Translations under genes and position numbers: made by a program
Shown: positions 53,508 through 63,547 of the stretch, piece after piece
Layout: every line of letters starts with the position of its first letter
Position numbering within the stretch: position 1 is the first letter of the stretch
DNA from: Cyanobacteria bacterium SBLK
GTDB lineage: Bacteria > Cyanobacteriota > Cyanobacteriia > Cyanobacteriales > Spirulinaceae
Length of the DNA: 64,000 nt
NCBI GenBank assembly: GCA_017746715.1
Contig: JAGHZQ010000098.1
Location: 26,339-90,338 of the forward strand
Direction of reading: 5' to 3'
Notes under the pieces: generated by a model
The model's database searches: none
Told to the model about the DNA's origin: nothing
What the model saw: only the letters and a program-made list of their open reading frames with translations

Positions 53508-56180
53508 TCATACATCTCGCTCGTAACGCGCCTCCAAAGTTTTCTCAATGCGATCGCGCGTCTCCTCTAAATGTGCCTGCGTGTAAGTATCCCAAGGTTG
53601 AGCGATTGCCTCTTTCAAGCGATCGCTCAACTGCCGCAACTCGTACCACGCGAGGGTTCTTGCATCTTCGGGAACTTGCCTGCGTCCCAACACCATACCG
53701 ATGAGTAGCTTGAGGTGTTCTCGCTGTAAAGAACGGCGCACGCTCGAAATATTCTCCCCGGTTGGAGGGTGCAAAATTTCCGACCAAATCCCTTCTGTGA
53801 GAGTCTCGTATAACTCCGGTATTGTCAGAGCTTCTTCCGAACCTGCCTTTAACTCCAAATCTCTTAAATTACTCAACCGTTGGTTGGAGAGAAGCGATCG
53901 CAAGATGCGACCTTGGAAAAAAAACAGATAATCGTGAATGGGATAATCGATCGAATCAGTCGCGCGATGTCCCCAATGATTCCAACGGGAGGGAGCCAGT
54001 TGATTGAGCAGTTCTGGGGGAAAAACTAAGGCATCTTCGGCGAATACATAATCGTGTAAAATTTGCAAGGCTTGGCGCTGCTTTTCGATTGGGACTTGTT
54101 CGAAGGGCAAGCGTCCGTTGGAGAAACTGGGGCGATCTCGATTAAAAGAACGCCCGCCGATATAATTCGTTACCAACCGCGCCTGACGGAAATAATAGTT
54201 CAGCACCTCGTTAAATCGCTCGCGAATGTCGCTGTAGCGATCGCCTTGGACGGGATAGCGTTTTTGTAATTTATCCCACATTCTCAGGGCATTATCCATT
54301 TGCAGGCGAGCGTGTCCCATGACATCAGAACTTAAATCCCAGCGATTGACTTGGGGATCTTGCAAGCCCCGTACGTCTTCATCTGTCGCGTAAGCGAGTT
54401 CCGGTTGGGAAGATTGACGGGCGATATTTTCGAGGAAACGCCGTTCCGCTACGGGTATCAAAGCGCCACTGGGTTTATAGCCGTAAGCGATCGCCCAGCG
54501 ATCGTAAGGTCCCACAACCCGAGGAAAATAATCGCCTTGTTGGACTCCTTCGGGGGCTAAATTCACGGATACATAATCCATCACCGAGCTAATCATCCCT
54601 TTTGTACGGGTAATATTGCGATCGTGCAACTCATCCGGTTCGAGAAGCGTAGAACCGTGAAAATTATGGCGCAGTCCCAAGGCATGACCGATTTCGTGGG
54701 AGACCAACCAACGCAAATATTGCGTAATATATTCTTGACGCTGTTCGGGAGAGGGGATGGTATTTTGTAATAAAGACAGGGCTAAATTTCCCATGGCCAA
54801 TTGTTCTTGCGCCCCGGCATTAAAACACATCTCCCGATCTTCGGTGCGATTTCCTAACAGAATGGTCAGGACGGATTTCTCTTCGGTTTCGTTTTCTGAG
54901 GTCAAGGGTAAAAGTGCTTCATCTTGACAGATTTGAGCGATCGCGCCAACTTGATTTAACTCGGCAAACTGTTCGTATTGTTCTGCTTTATGACGAATTA
55001 CATTCGCATTAATTACAATATCCGAGGCTAAAATTTCCCCCGTTAAGGGATTGACTTGAATCGGACCGATACCATTGGCACTTCTGCCCGATGTACTCGA
55101 CCAACGGATGACATTATAACGAATATCTTCGGGATCCCATGGTGCGTTATCTTCCATTTGTCGGACTTCAACGGCATTTTTAAACCCGGCAGCTTCAAAG
55201 GCTTTATTCCACATCAAAACCCCTTCGCGGATGGCGGGGCGATATTCGGCGGGAACGGTATTTTCAATCCAAAAAACAATCGGTTTTTGGGGGGTAGAAA
55301 GTACGGAATCGGGATCGTTCGATTGTAAATTCCAGCGATGAATATAACGAATAAAGGCTTCTTTCGAGTTATTGTCGGAAATATCCTTATAAGCTGTCAG
55401 GAAATAACCGACGCGATCGTCGGCCAGACGGGGAATATAGCCATTATTTTCCGGGATTTCTGCGATGCTGTAATGAACGGCAAGATTAAAAGCACGGCGA
55501 TCGGGAAGGGAAGAAAAAGAAAGCGAGGGACGACCGGGAAGTGCGGTAAAGCCATACACGACTTGGATTTCCATATTTTCCGGAAATATTTTACTACTCT
55601 CGAGATAAGATTTACTGCCATCCAAACTGTAGAAACCGGCAAAAGATTGAGCTAAACCCGCTAAATCTTCATCGCCGAGGAATAAATCTTTGAGATCGAC
55701 GAGTACGCTCTTTGTTTCGGGATTCGTTCCTTTAATCGGTAGGGCGTAGAGGACGGAATTGCTAAAAGCGCGATCGAGATTGCGTCGTTGGGGATCGTTG
55801 GGATCGGCGCGAAAATTCAAATTGGGAATGACAAAATGCAGTTTATTATCTACTCTTTGAAAGCGAAAGAGAAAACTATCCCATTGCAAGCCGTTAATCA
55901 AATAACCTTCTCCCAAACCGCTGGCAAGGGTGGCAGTAAAGAGATAATTCTTGTTGAGTTGGTCGGGACGCACCTCGAGGTAAAGTTTGCGACCCCCTTG
56001 ATAGAGATTAAATACACCTTGAGATTGGCGCAAGTTGGCAACGATCTCGTTAAAGGATTTTTGAGAAGATTTCGTAGGTGGGTTGGCCATTGTGGGAGAG
56101 GGAGGGGCGATCGCGACCAGTCCCCAACACAAACACAGTCCGACCACAAACCATGTCAAAAATTGTAATTGCTTTCTCAT
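53508..56180 (-). CDS. exported zinc metalloprotease (DUF5117/DUF5118)
   Basis: About 890 residues after the chosen ATG at 56180 (MRKQLQF), which begins a signal peptide (FLTWFVVGLCLCWGLVA, cleavage near TMA). The zinc site HEIGHALGLRHNFHG (HExxHxxGxxH) lies near residue 495. Also visible are KEAFIRYIHRWNLQ, IEIPENNGY-type strands, NGIGPIQVNPLTGEILASDI and MDYVSVNLAPEG. These proteases are secreted or periplasmic and of unknown substrate. Single gene. Confidence 0.88.
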   Translation of the reverse strand: MRKQLQFLTWFVVGLCLCWGLVAIAPPSPTMANPPTKSSQKSFNEIVANLRQSQGVFNLYQGGRKLYLEVRPDQLNKNYLFTATLASGLGEGYLINGLQWDSFLFRFQRVDNKLHFVIPNLNFRADPNDPQRRNLDRAFSNSVLYALPIKGTNPETKSVLVDLKDLFLGDEDLAGLAQSFAGFYSLDGSKSYLESSKIFPENMEIQVVYGFTALPGRPSLSFSSLPDRRAFNLAVHYSIAEIPENNGYIPRLADDRVGYFLTAYKDISDNNSKEAFIRYIHRWNLQSNDPDSVLSTPQKPIVFWIENTVPAEYRPAIREGVLMWNKAFEAAGFKNAVEVRQMEDNAPWDPEDIRYNVIRWSSTSGRSANGIGPIQVNPLTGEILASDIVINANVIRHKAEQYEQFAELNQVGAIAQICQDEALLPLTSENETEEKSVLTILLGNRTEDREMCFNAGAQEQLAMGNLALSLLQNTIPSPEQRQEYITQYLRWLVSHEIGHALGLRHNFHGSTLLEPDELHDRNITRTKGMISSVMDYVSVNLAPEGVQQGDYFPRVVGPYDRWAIAYGYKPSGALIPVAERRFLENIARQSSQPELAYATDEDVRGLQDPQVNRWDLSSDVMGHARLQMDNALRMWDKLQKRYPVQGDRYSDIRERFNEVLNYYFRQARLVTNYIGGRSFNRDRPSFSNGRLPFEQVPIEKQRQALQILHDYVFAEDALVFPPELLNQLAPSRWNHWGHRATDSIDYPIHDYLFFFQGRILRSLLSNQRLSNLRDLELKAGSEEALTIPELYETLTEGIWSEILHPPTGENISSVRRSLQREHLKLLIGMVLGRRQVPEDARTLAWYELRQLSDRLKEAIAQPWDTYTQAHLEETRDRIEKTLEARYERDV

Positions 56181-56198
56181 GTCTTTTCTTTCCATCAA

Positions 56199-56544
56199 TT
56201 TTCGCGATCGCTTCCGCTTCTAGTTTAATCCTTTATTCCGTCTTCTGGTCTGACAGGGGATTTTTATGCACGCCTAGCAAATTTTATAACAGAATTTTAT
56301 CCTTTGAAAACAAGTTATTTAGAGGAGAATTATTTTTAGACTTATTGGAGGTTGACTGGGAGATTGGCAAATGGATTGAAGCGAAAGGCGATTGCATTCC
56401 TCCCAATAAAGTCTCGATATATAGACATCCCCACAAAGTCATTTTTTACCAAAAGTAGAGCAGATCGTCCCAGATTTTAGCAGACAATATCCGATATGGT
56501 GGTCAATATAAAACCAATTAATCGATCGCAAACATCTTCAAACC
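56199..56544. other. intergenic region with a short coding-like fragment
   Basis: A plus-strand frame from about 56280 to 56458 reads FYNRILSFENKLFRGELFLD and VDWEIGKWIEAKGDCIPPNK then VSIYRHPHKVIFYQK. It looks like protein but has no start of its own and I do not recognise it; it may be a gene remnant. The remainder holds the promoter regions of the two divergent neighbours. Confidence 0.3.
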
Positions 56545-57642
56545 ATGTCTCTCAATACATACTACACATTAGGACGTTCCGGGCTGCGGGTCAGCCGTTT
56601 GGCATTGGGTACGATGACTTTTGGGACGGAGTGGGGTTGGGGGTCCGATCGCGAAACCAACCAACAACTGTTCAATACTTACGTGGATGCGGGGGGAAAC
56701 TTTTTCGACACCGCAGATTTATATACGAATGGCACCAGCGAAATTTGGTTGGGAGAGTTTATTAAAGAACGAAATTTGCGCGATCGCGCCGTCATTGCGA
56801 CTAAATTTACTTTTAATGCCGATCCCGGCAATCCCAATGCAGGAGGAAACGGACGCAAGAACATTCTTCGTGCCGTGGAAGGGTCTTTAAAGCGCCTGAA
56901 TACCGATTACATCGATCTCTATATTTTACACGCTTGGGATCGGATTACTCCCGCAGAGGAAATGATGCGAACCCTAGACGACTTAGTGCGATCGGGGAAA
57001 GTGCGTCATATCGGTTTAAGCGATACTCCTGCCTGGTATGCGGCGCGATCGCAAACTTTAGCAGAATGGCGGGGTTACGAACCCGTTTGCGCCCTGCAAT
57101 TAGAATATTCTTTGGTAGAACGAAACATAGAAAAAGAGTTTGTTTCCCTTGGCACGGAGTTAGGTATGGGGATTATGGTTTGGAGTCCTCTCGGAAGCGG
57201 TTTGTTAAGCGGAAAATACAAGCCGAGTCAGGACGGATCTATGGGAGAAGGACGCTTGCAAGCCATGAAAGAGAGTAAAAATCCGTCTTTCCAAAAGTTT
57301 AGCGATCGCAACTGGAAAATTGTCGCTGAATTAGAAAAAGTTGCCAATGAATTAGGACGCAGCATGGCCCAAGTTTCTCTCAATTGGACGGCAAATCAAC
57401 CCGGTATTGGTTCGGTCATTATTGGGGCAACCAAACTCCATCAATTGGAGGATAATTTACAGTCGCTATCTTTCCAAATTCCTAACGAGCTAATGCAACG
57501 TTTGGAAGAAGTTAGCCGTCCCAATCCGCAGTTTCCTTACTTTTTCTTTGATTCGGAAATTCAAGGAATGGTTAATGGCGGGGCAACAGTTGGGGTTAAA
57601 CCCGTCGGCTATCATCCTGATGTGTTGGTAAGGAGGGAGTAA
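56545..57642 (+). CDS. aldo/keto reductase
   Basis: A 365-residue NADPH-dependent oxidoreductase of the AKR fold. LGRSGLRVSRLALGTMTFG, NFFDTADLYTNGTSEIWLGE (catalytic Asp, Tyr), ATKFTFN with the Lys, YIDLYILHAWD (His), GIMVWSPLGSGLLSGKY and GSVIIGATKLHQLEDNL are visible. The aldehyde or ketone substrate is not evident. Single gene followed by a hairpin. Confidence 0.93.
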   Translation: MSLNTYYTLGRSGLRVSRLALGTMTFGTEWGWGSDRETNQQLFNTYVDAGGNFFDTADLYTNGTSEIWLGEFIKERNLRDRAVIATKFTFNADPGNPNAGGNGRKNILRAVEGSLKRLNTDYIDLYILHAWDRITPAEEMMRTLDDLVRSGKVRHIGLSDTPAWYAARSQTLAEWRGYEPVCALQLEYSLVERNIEKEFVSLGTELGMGIMVWSPLGSGLLSGKYKPSQDGSMGEGRLQAMKESKNPSFQKFSDRNWKIVAELEKVANELGRSMAQVSLNWTANQPGIGSVIIGATKLHQLEDNLQSLSFQIPNELMQRLEEVSRPNPQFPYFFFDSEIQGMVNGGATVGVKPVGYHPDVLVRRE

Positions 57643-57648
57643 AAAATA

Positions 57649-57667
57649 AGGTGGGTAATGCCCACCT
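57649..57667. terminator. GGTGGG hairpin after the aldo/keto reductase
   Basis: AGGTGGG pairs with CCCACCT across TAATG. A run of A precedes it, so it is a better terminator on the minus strand. Similar GGTGGGCAATGCCCACC hairpins are scattered in cyanobacteria, and it may be such a repeat. Confidence 0.45.
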
Positions 57668-57815
57668 CATATCGATCGGTTAATTGAAAGAGAACTTTAC
57701 AAATCGAAAACAAAATTAATCAGCAATCTTGTCTTTTGTCTATTACTCTATAAGTAGTAAAATATTTTCTCTTCTTTGTTCTCAATCTTATCGATCTTAT
57801 TCAGAGGTAATTTTT

Positions 57816-58706
57816 ATGTCAGTACGTTTGAAGTTCATTCCTTTGCAATTTAATTGGGTTGCAATTCACCCCCAACCCAAAGGAGTTGTCTATTTCATTG
57901 GTGGTGCGGGTTTTGGGACTTTTCCCACTCTTTTCTATCGCTATCTTCTCAGAGGCTTGTTTCAAGAAGGTTATACTATTATTGTCATTCCTTTTCGATT
58001 TACCCTCAATCATTGGTCGGTTGCGATCGACATGGTTCGCGATTTAAAGGACTTGCTTCATGCTATTTATGAAAAAGCACGCCATCTTGGTTATACCGAC
58101 AATCTCGATCTCTATACCAATCCCGAAAAAATCCGCTCGGGTAGTTATTATTGGTTGGGTCACAGTTTAGGATGTAAATATATTGCTCTGTTAGAGGTAC
58201 TGAGCGATTCAGAACAATCGAATATCGAGCATAGCCTTAACAATTGTATCAAAGACAAACGCCAAATTAAAGCCTTAAAAAGAGCTTTACAGGGCATCAA
58301 TTTGAAAGAAATTTCTCTCCACAATCAGCCCTCTATTTTAATGGCTCCAATTATTACCGGAATTGAGGGAGCTATTCCAATAAAATTTATTGCCGATCTG
58401 GTCAAAAAATTTATTGATGTCCGTCCGACAGAAAAGCAAACCAAATGTCTGATAAAATTAGGAAAACTCTTTCACTTTACCGCTCTGATTGGCTTTAAAA
58501 ACGATCGAGTACAAGCAAGAGCACAAACGATTTATTGGTTGGAAAAAATCTTACCCAATGTCCCTTTTCCTCTAATTTATATAGAGTCGGCTGGAGGACA
58601 TCTGGCACCGTTAAATCTTTGCAAAGATAATGAAGAGCTGGTCGATTGCTTAGTTGACTTATTACCAATACTCAAAGCACGAGTACAAAGCGATCTGAAT
58701 ACGTGA
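57816..58706 (+). CDS. DUF1350 family alpha/beta hydrolase-like protein
   Basis: A 296-residue protein conserved in cyanobacteria and plastids. ATG 57816 follows AGAGGTAA. GVVYFIGGAGFGTFPTLFYR, EGYTIIVIPFRFTLNHW and YYWLGHSLGCKYIALLE give the hydrolase fold, with a nucleophile-elbow-like GHSLGC. ESAGGHLAPLN near the end may supply the His. Family function is not established as far as I know. Confidence 0.85.
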   Translation: MSVRLKFIPLQFNWVAIHPQPKGVVYFIGGAGFGTFPTLFYRYLLRGLFQEGYTIIVIPFRFTLNHWSVAIDMVRDLKDLLHAIYEKARHLGYTDNLDLYTNPEKIRSGSYYWLGHSLGCKYIALLEVLSDSEQSNIEHSLNNCIKDKRQIKALKRALQGINLKEISLHNQPSILMAPIITGIEGAIPIKFIADLVKKFIDVRPTEKQTKCLIKLGKLFHFTALIGFKNDRVQARAQTIYWLEKILPNVPFPLIYIESAGGHLAPLNLCKDNEELVDCLVDLLPILKARVQSDLNT

Positions 58707-58743
58707 GAGAGATTCTCAATCCGAGCGATCGCATCTCCTGTCG

Positions 58744-58770
58744 GTTGGGTTAGCAACAGCATAACCCAAC
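58744..58770. terminator. terminator between convergent genes
   Basis: GTTGGGTTA and TAACCCAAC form a 9-bp perfect stem around GCAACAGCA, with a T-rich tail on the plus strand. The GTTGGGTTA..TAACCCAAC form is common in cyanobacterial intergenic regions. Confidence 0.7.
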
Positions 58771-58787
58771 TTATTGCTTTTTGTTGT

Positions 58788-59675
58788 TTACGACGCAACG
58801 CGATCGCCTCCCGATCCCTCCTTGAGAAAAGCATAAATTGCAGAAAAATCTTGCTCTCCCAAACCTCTTTGCAAGCACAATCGATACATTTCTTTAGCAG
58901 TATTTCCTAAAGGCATAGCAACATTGGATTCATAGGCAGCAAGAGAGACCATTTGCAAATCTTTTTGCATCCATTGTAAGGGAAATTCAGCCTCGTAGTC
59001 ATCATTTTCTAACTTCGATCGCTTCAAGGCTAAATAGGGAGCTGCTACCGGACCGCCTACCAAAATATTGAGTAAAGTTTCCAGGGAAATTCCCAAGGCT
59101 TCTCCTAAAATCAACCCCTCTGAAAAAGCCGCCATCGATGTTGCTAACAGGTGATTTAAAACTAATTTAAAGGCACTTCCCATGCCATTTTCTCCCATGC
59201 GGATGACTTTCTTTCCCATTGTTTCTAATAAAGGCTGACATTCTTGAAAATCTGCTTCTTCTCCTCCGACGAGAAAGACTAACTGAGCTTGTTGTGCCTG
59301 ATTTTTAGAACCCGCAACGGGAGCATCGAGAAAGCGAATCTTTTTTTCATGGGCTTCTCTTGCCATTTCGCGGGAAAATGAAGGATGAACCGTGCTGCAA
59401 TCAACCCATAGGGAATTAGGAGTAAAATGAACTAAAAAACCATCTTTGCCAAGGGCAGTTTCTGTGACTGCTTCGGGATGGGCGAGCATTGTGAATAAAA
59501 TATCTGCATGCTTGGCAACTTCAGCAGGAGTATTGACTTGAGTTGCTCCTTTTTTCACTAAAGGAATTGCCTTTTCTGGCGATCGGTTAAAGATAACGAG
59601 TGGGTGTCCCTGCTGTTGTAAATTAGCAGCCATACGACTTCCCATAATTCCCAGTCCGATAAATCCAATTTTCAT
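58788..59675 (-). CDS. NAD(P)-dependent beta-hydroxyacid dehydrogenase
   Basis: A 295-residue enzyme of the 3-hydroxyisobutyrate/6-phosphogluconate dehydrogenase superfamily. GFIGLGIMGSRMAANLQ binds NAD(P); FLDAPVAGSKNQA and GSAFKLVLNHLLATSMA with the catalytic Lys are diagnostic. The GLYR1-type spacing suggests glyoxylate, succinic semialdehyde or tartronate semialdehyde reduction, but substrate is unresolved. Single gene. Confidence 0.92.
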   Translation of the reverse strand: MKIGFIGLGIMGSRMAANLQQQGHPLVIFNRSPEKAIPLVKKGATQVNTPAEVAKHADILFTMLAHPEAVTETALGKDGFLVHFTPNSLWVDCSTVHPSFSREMAREAHEKKIRFLDAPVAGSKNQAQQAQLVFLVGGEEADFQECQPLLETMGKKVIRMGENGMGSAFKLVLNHLLATSMAAFSEGLILGEALGISLETLLNILVGGPVAAPYLALKRSKLENDDYEAEFPLQWMQKDLQMVSLAAYESNVAMPLGNTAKEMYRLCLQRGLGEQDFSAIYAFLKEGSGGDRVAS

Positions 59676-59741
59676 TTTGACTTCTCATCGAGCAACGATC
59701 GCACTATATCCGACCTTGTTTGCTCTTCGCCTTATCAAATG

Positions 59742-60386
59742 TTAAGATGGGGCGGGAGTGGGAAGCGTTCTTCGCAAGCGAGAAAGAGAAACTTCGGTAA
59801 TGCCCAGATAGCTGGCAATATGATATTGGGGGATGCGGCTGGCCAGTTGGGGATGCTGGCAGATAAAATCGATATAGCGATCTTTTGCCGTTTGTTGCAA
59901 CAAACTCCGCATTCTGAGTTCTTTGCGAATGAGTAAGGTTTCTGCTAAATAGCGACCGATGCGATCGAAAATGGGATCTTCGTCAAAGAGTTGAATAAAA
60001 TCGCGATATTGTGCCACTAAAAGGATACTCTCTTCTAAAGTTTCTACGCCATAAATGAGAGGGAGTTCGAGAGCAGAAGCCGCGAGAGGGGTGGCAAATT
60101 GATTTTCGACAATAAAGGCTTTGTTCGTTTCTTTTCCTTCTTCCGAAATATAATAAACCCTCAATAACCCTTTACAAGTGAAATAAATTTCGTGTATGCT
60201 ATCACCCGGTAAAACAATAGTATCGCGATCGCGGAATATCTGTAATTTAAAAATTGATGCCAAGCGATGCCATTGCGAATTAGACAGTGTAACTTTTTGA
60301 GATACCTTTTCTCTGAGTTGTTGATAATATATATAATCTTTTGCTTTATACATCATAATCAATGGGGAAACGAGCATCTTGCCCAT
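59742..60386 (-). CDS. Crp/Fnr family transcriptional regulator
   Basis: A 214-residue regulator with a cyclic-nucleotide-binding-like beta roll (FRDRDTIVLPGDSIHEIYFT and CKGLLRVYYISEEGKE) and a short C-terminal HTH (YHIASYLGITEVSLSRLRRT). The HTH helices match the YhcG/PAS-less CRP class. Residues for cAMP binding are not clear. The ATG at 60386 is used; 60356 (MMYKAKD) is an alternative. Divergent from the broken mrr gene. Confidence 0.88.
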   Translation of the reverse strand: MGKMLVSPLIMMYKAKDYIYYQQLREKVSQKVTLSNSQWHRLASIFKLQIFRDRDTIVLPGDSIHEIYFTCKGLLRVYYISEEGKETNKAFIVENQFATPLAASALELPLIYGVETLEESILLVAQYRDFIQLFDEDPIFDRIGRYLAETLLIRKELRMRSLLQQTAKDRYIDFICQHPQLASRIPQYHIASYLGITEVSLSRLRRTLPTPAPS

Positions 60387-60574
60387 TTTGGGATCGTTTA
60401 GAAATAAACATTTTTAGAAACAAACATTTTTAGAAATAAATATTTTGTTTTTTTCACCTATTTACAATTTATTTAGTTTGACTATGGATGTGGTGAGATA
60501 CACTGAAAATTGACGGAGTTTTGTATACTTACAATCTTACCATATTTCATCCATTTGAGAAATGTTATAAAAGA

Positions 60575-61044
60575 ATGAATCTGCAAAATAAAATCCCCAC
60601 TTTCGATCGCCTATTCGAACCGACTCTCCAGGCTCTCAAAGAATTAGGAGGGTCGGGAGCCGTGCAGGAAATTTACGATAAGGTTTGCGATCTAGAAGCC
60701 TTCTCTGACGAACAACAAGCCATCCTTCACAAAGACGGCCCGCAAACGGAAATTGCTTATCGCATGGGATGGGCGAGGACGTATCTTAAAAAATACGGAG
60801 CGATCGAGAATGTCGGGCGAGGAGTTTGGGCATTAACCAGCCAAGGGAGAACCTTGGTTTATTTCTAACAACAGGAACATTTACCCGTGCAGCCCAACAA
60901 GAAGCGACTCGAGATGGAGCACCCGCTCTCGATCTCATTGATGGCGAACAACTCTGTCGCATTCTCAGAAACCTCGACTTAGGAGTAGAAACCAAAACGA
61001 TCGAGGTTGTTGAAATCGACGAAGCATGGTTCGGACGAATATAG
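60575..61044 (+). pseudogene. mrr: Mrr restriction enzyme with catalytic domain deleted
   Basis: The winged-helix N-terminal domain is intact (ATG 60575; PTFDRLFEPTLQALKELGGS, RMGWARTYLKKYGAIENVGR, GVWALTSQGRTL). After VYF a stop occurs. In the +1-shifted frame the sequence continues FLTTGTFTRAAQQEATRDGA then PALDLIDGEQLCRILRNLDL, the extreme C-terminus of Mrr-type enzymes. The central part with the D and QxK/ExK residues is absent. One internal deletion that also changed phase explains it. Confidence 0.85.
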
Positions 61045-61059
61045 AGGCTAATCTCAATG

Positions 61060-62487
61060 TTAAGAATGAACTTTTTTCTGAGAGAAAGTGCGATCGCAAA
61101 GCGTCCCCAGTAAAAAGCCTAAAGTACAGAGAATCAAACCGTAGACATTAATTCCCAGATCGAGGGCATATTTTCCCGCACCCATCGCGATCCAATCTGG
61201 GAAAATATTAAGCGCAGAAGCACTTTCTACCACCCGCAAAACGCCCAAACTCAGCCCGATCCAAAAAGAAAAATTAAAACTCCATTTTCCTGCATTGGGA
61301 ATAAAAGCTAACAAGAAAATTGGCGCTAAACCCATTACCATCGTCCCGCTAATGGTTGTCGCCAAAATAATCGCCGGACCGACTTTATCGCCTAAATAAA
61401 TCCCCAATAACGGCAGGTTTCCTAAAATTGCGATCGCGATCATGGCCCAACGCCCAAAACGCGCCTCGGATTCTTCCGGTTTTCCCTGTCGATTCGACCA
61501 ATCTCTTGCTGTTAATTTAGCCACGCTAGAAAAGGTTGAATCTAAAGTCGATCCCGCACTGGTTAACATGATAGCATTAAACACCAAAAGTAAGGGCAAA
61601 CCAAATAATTTGGGGACGGCTAAAGTTGCCTTTCCTTCAACTCCCAAACTCAAAGCATAAAGTCCGACACCACTGAAGAGTAAAATAAATGCACCGCTTA
61701 CCAATCCTGCTAAAATGAACCCTCGCAACATGGTTTTTGGAGAAGTGATAAAAGCGCGATCGGTTAATACCGGATCGTGAAAGGGATAGCTAAAAATTTG
61801 TACGAAAGCCAATCCGCAAAACGTCAATCCTGCCCGATTGGTTTCGGCATCGACGACCGGCAATCCTTGCGTTGCAAAACCCGGTATTAATGTCGCCAAA
61901 ATAATCACCAATAAAATCGCTGCAAATAACATTTGCATCCCATCGGTTAACAAACTGCTGCGGAGTCCTCCCCAAAGGCTGTAATAAACTGTAAAAGCCG
62001 TAACTAAAAGGGCTGCCAACCAATATCCCCAACTTCCCTCTGCGCCAAAATACAGCGAAAAAACCTTCGTATTCGACCAGACTTCATTAAAGAGACGGAT
62101 AGCGATCGCAATCAGAAAAAACTTAGCGCACCAGGCTCCATATTTATGCACCAAAAATTCCGGCAGAGAATGAAAACCCCAACGATTGCGAATGTAAAAA
62201 ATAGCGATCGCGGCAGTAATAAAACTCAGATAATAAATCCCATAGCCAATTCCTCCCGTAATCCCGAAAGATTGCGCTAAACTTGCTGCATTGTCAATGG
62301 ATTTTGCGAAAATCCAACTAATTGCAGCACTAGAGACCAATAACCATAAACTCGGAGCCTGTCCGGTTGCAGATTCCCCGTGAAAAAAAGATGAAGCCGA
62401 AACGCGATCGGGGGTTGTTTTTTGTACGAGTTGATAAAGAAAAAAACCGTAACCAAATAAAAGCGTCCAAGTCAAAATTAAAGCCAT
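61060..62487 (-). CDS. sodium:solute symporter family protein
   Basis: A 475-residue protein with about 13 membrane segments of the SSS (PutP-like) type. FAKSIDNAASLAQSFGITGG, LPEFLVHKYGAWCAKFF, YYSLWGGLRSSLLTDGMQML, YPFHDPVLTDRAFITSP and MLTSAGSTLDSTFSSVAKLT match the family fold and its Na+ site. Substrate is not predictable. Its start codon is preceded by a heptamer tract. Confidence 0.88.
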   Translation of the reverse strand: MALILTWTLLFGYGFFLYQLVQKTTPDRVSASSFFHGESATGQAPSLWLLVSSAAISWIFAKSIDNAASLAQSFGITGGIGYGIYYLSFITAAIAIFYIRNRWGFHSLPEFLVHKYGAWCAKFFLIAIAIRLFNEVWSNTKVFSLYFGAEGSWGYWLAALLVTAFTVYYSLWGGLRSSLLTDGMQMLFAAILLVIILATLIPGFATQGLPVVDAETNRAGLTFCGLAFVQIFSYPFHDPVLTDRAFITSPKTMLRGFILAGLVSGAFILLFSGVGLYALSLGVEGKATLAVPKLFGLPLLLVFNAIMLTSAGSTLDSTFSSVAKLTARDWSNRQGKPEESEARFGRWAMIAIAILGNLPLLGIYLGDKVGPAIILATTISGTMVMGLAPIFLLAFIPNAGKWSFNFSFWIGLSLGVLRVVESASALNIFPDWIAMGAGKYALDLGINVYGLILCTLGFLLGTLCDRTFSQKKVHS

Positions 62488-62494
62488 GATTCAA

Positions 62495-62522
62495 TTCAAA
62501 ATTCAAAATTCAAAATTCAAAA
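62495..62522. repeat. heptamer tract (TTCAAAA) upstream of the symporter
   Basis: Four perfect TTCAAAA units eight bases upstream of the symporter ATG, which on the minus strand is its leader. Confidence 0.8.
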
Positions 62523-62550
62523 TGTAGGAATTTAAGCAACCTCTAGGGTT

Positions 62551-63369
62551 TTATACTCGCAGGCGAACTCTTTTTTCTGCGTCGGGTAAAATCTCGCCGC
62601 AAGTCGTCCAGATTCCTTGTTGTAAGGATTCGCGAAATTCAATGGGCAATCCTTCTGTTTCCATTAGAGAAACAACGGATTCGACATCATAATCGAGGGG
62701 TACTAAACGCGGTTGAGGCATTGTTTCTGTTGTCGGAAAGTCCGCGATCGCATAATAAACGTTGCGCTTTCCTTCATGGGGAGGTCGTCCTAAAACCCCC
62801 ACATTTAACCAGAATCCACTCTCGACACAACGCAACCAAGGCAGTCCCGAATGAGTACAACAAATTCCGGTAACTTGCCATTGTCGCAAATTATTTTCAA
62901 TTTGGCTATCTTCGGTTTGCGATTCCCAAACAAATTCATTAACTTGTTGGGGACTGCCGTGACAAAGTAAAAGAGAAATTTTCCGCCATTGCAAGCGGAT
63001 TAAAGAAGGCAGGGTTTTTAGCCACTCGCGATGGTGAGAGGAAGTATTAGCAAAGGTATAATCGTAGCTGAGTTGGGCAAAATGGCGATCCCTCGGATCG
63101 GAATAACCGCAACCGCAATCTCTTTCCCCATACCCGATCGCATAGTCATAATTTCCCTGCAAGCAGATAAGCCCTGACGATCGCAAAAGATCGAGAGTAC
63201 GATCGGGACAGGGGCCAAAACCCCCCACATCTCCCAAACAAAAACGATATTGTATATTTTTTGTTACTTCCAGAAATGCCTCCACGGCGCTAAAATTACT
63301 GTAGGGGCCGCCGCAAAGGGCAATTTGCGAGCATTTATCGGGTAAAACGATAGTCTTTATCTCGGACAT
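62551..63369 (-). CDS. calcineurin-like metallophosphoesterase
   Basis: A 272-residue metallophosphoesterase. Metal-site blocks are ALCGGPYSNFSAVEAFL (in place of the usual GDxHGN), YRFCLGDVGGFGPCP, LQGNYDYAIG (GNH-like with Asp), LLCHGSPQQ and CTHSGLPW. The first block lacks the canonical Asp-His pair, so metal binding may differ. Tail conserved with PRLVPLDYDVESVV. Substrate unknown. Confidence 0.82.
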   Translation of the reverse strand: MSEIKTIVLPDKCSQIALCGGPYSNFSAVEAFLEVTKNIQYRFCLGDVGGFGPCPDRTLDLLRSSGLICLQGNYDYAIGYGERDCGCGYSDPRDRHFAQLSYDYTFANTSSHHREWLKTLPSLIRLQWRKISLLLCHGSPQQVNEFVWESQTEDSQIENNLRQWQVTGICCTHSGLPWLRCVESGFWLNVGVLGRPPHEGKRNVYYAIADFPTTETMPQPRLVPLDYDVESVVSLMETEGLPIEFRESLQQGIWTTCGEILPDAEKRVRLRV

Positions 63370-63547
63370 GGTGGAGAGTGAGAAAAGTTACAAAGTTGGG
63401 TTTAGCTTAGGAATGATGGCTGAATTTTCCCTGAGAGGAGGATTTGTGGCAGTTTAGGAAATATGGCGATCGTCTCCCAAGGGAAAAGCGATCGGATATT
63501 TTTCTCTAATTGTCCGGAAATATATTTGTGTTCTCTGTAGAACAGAG

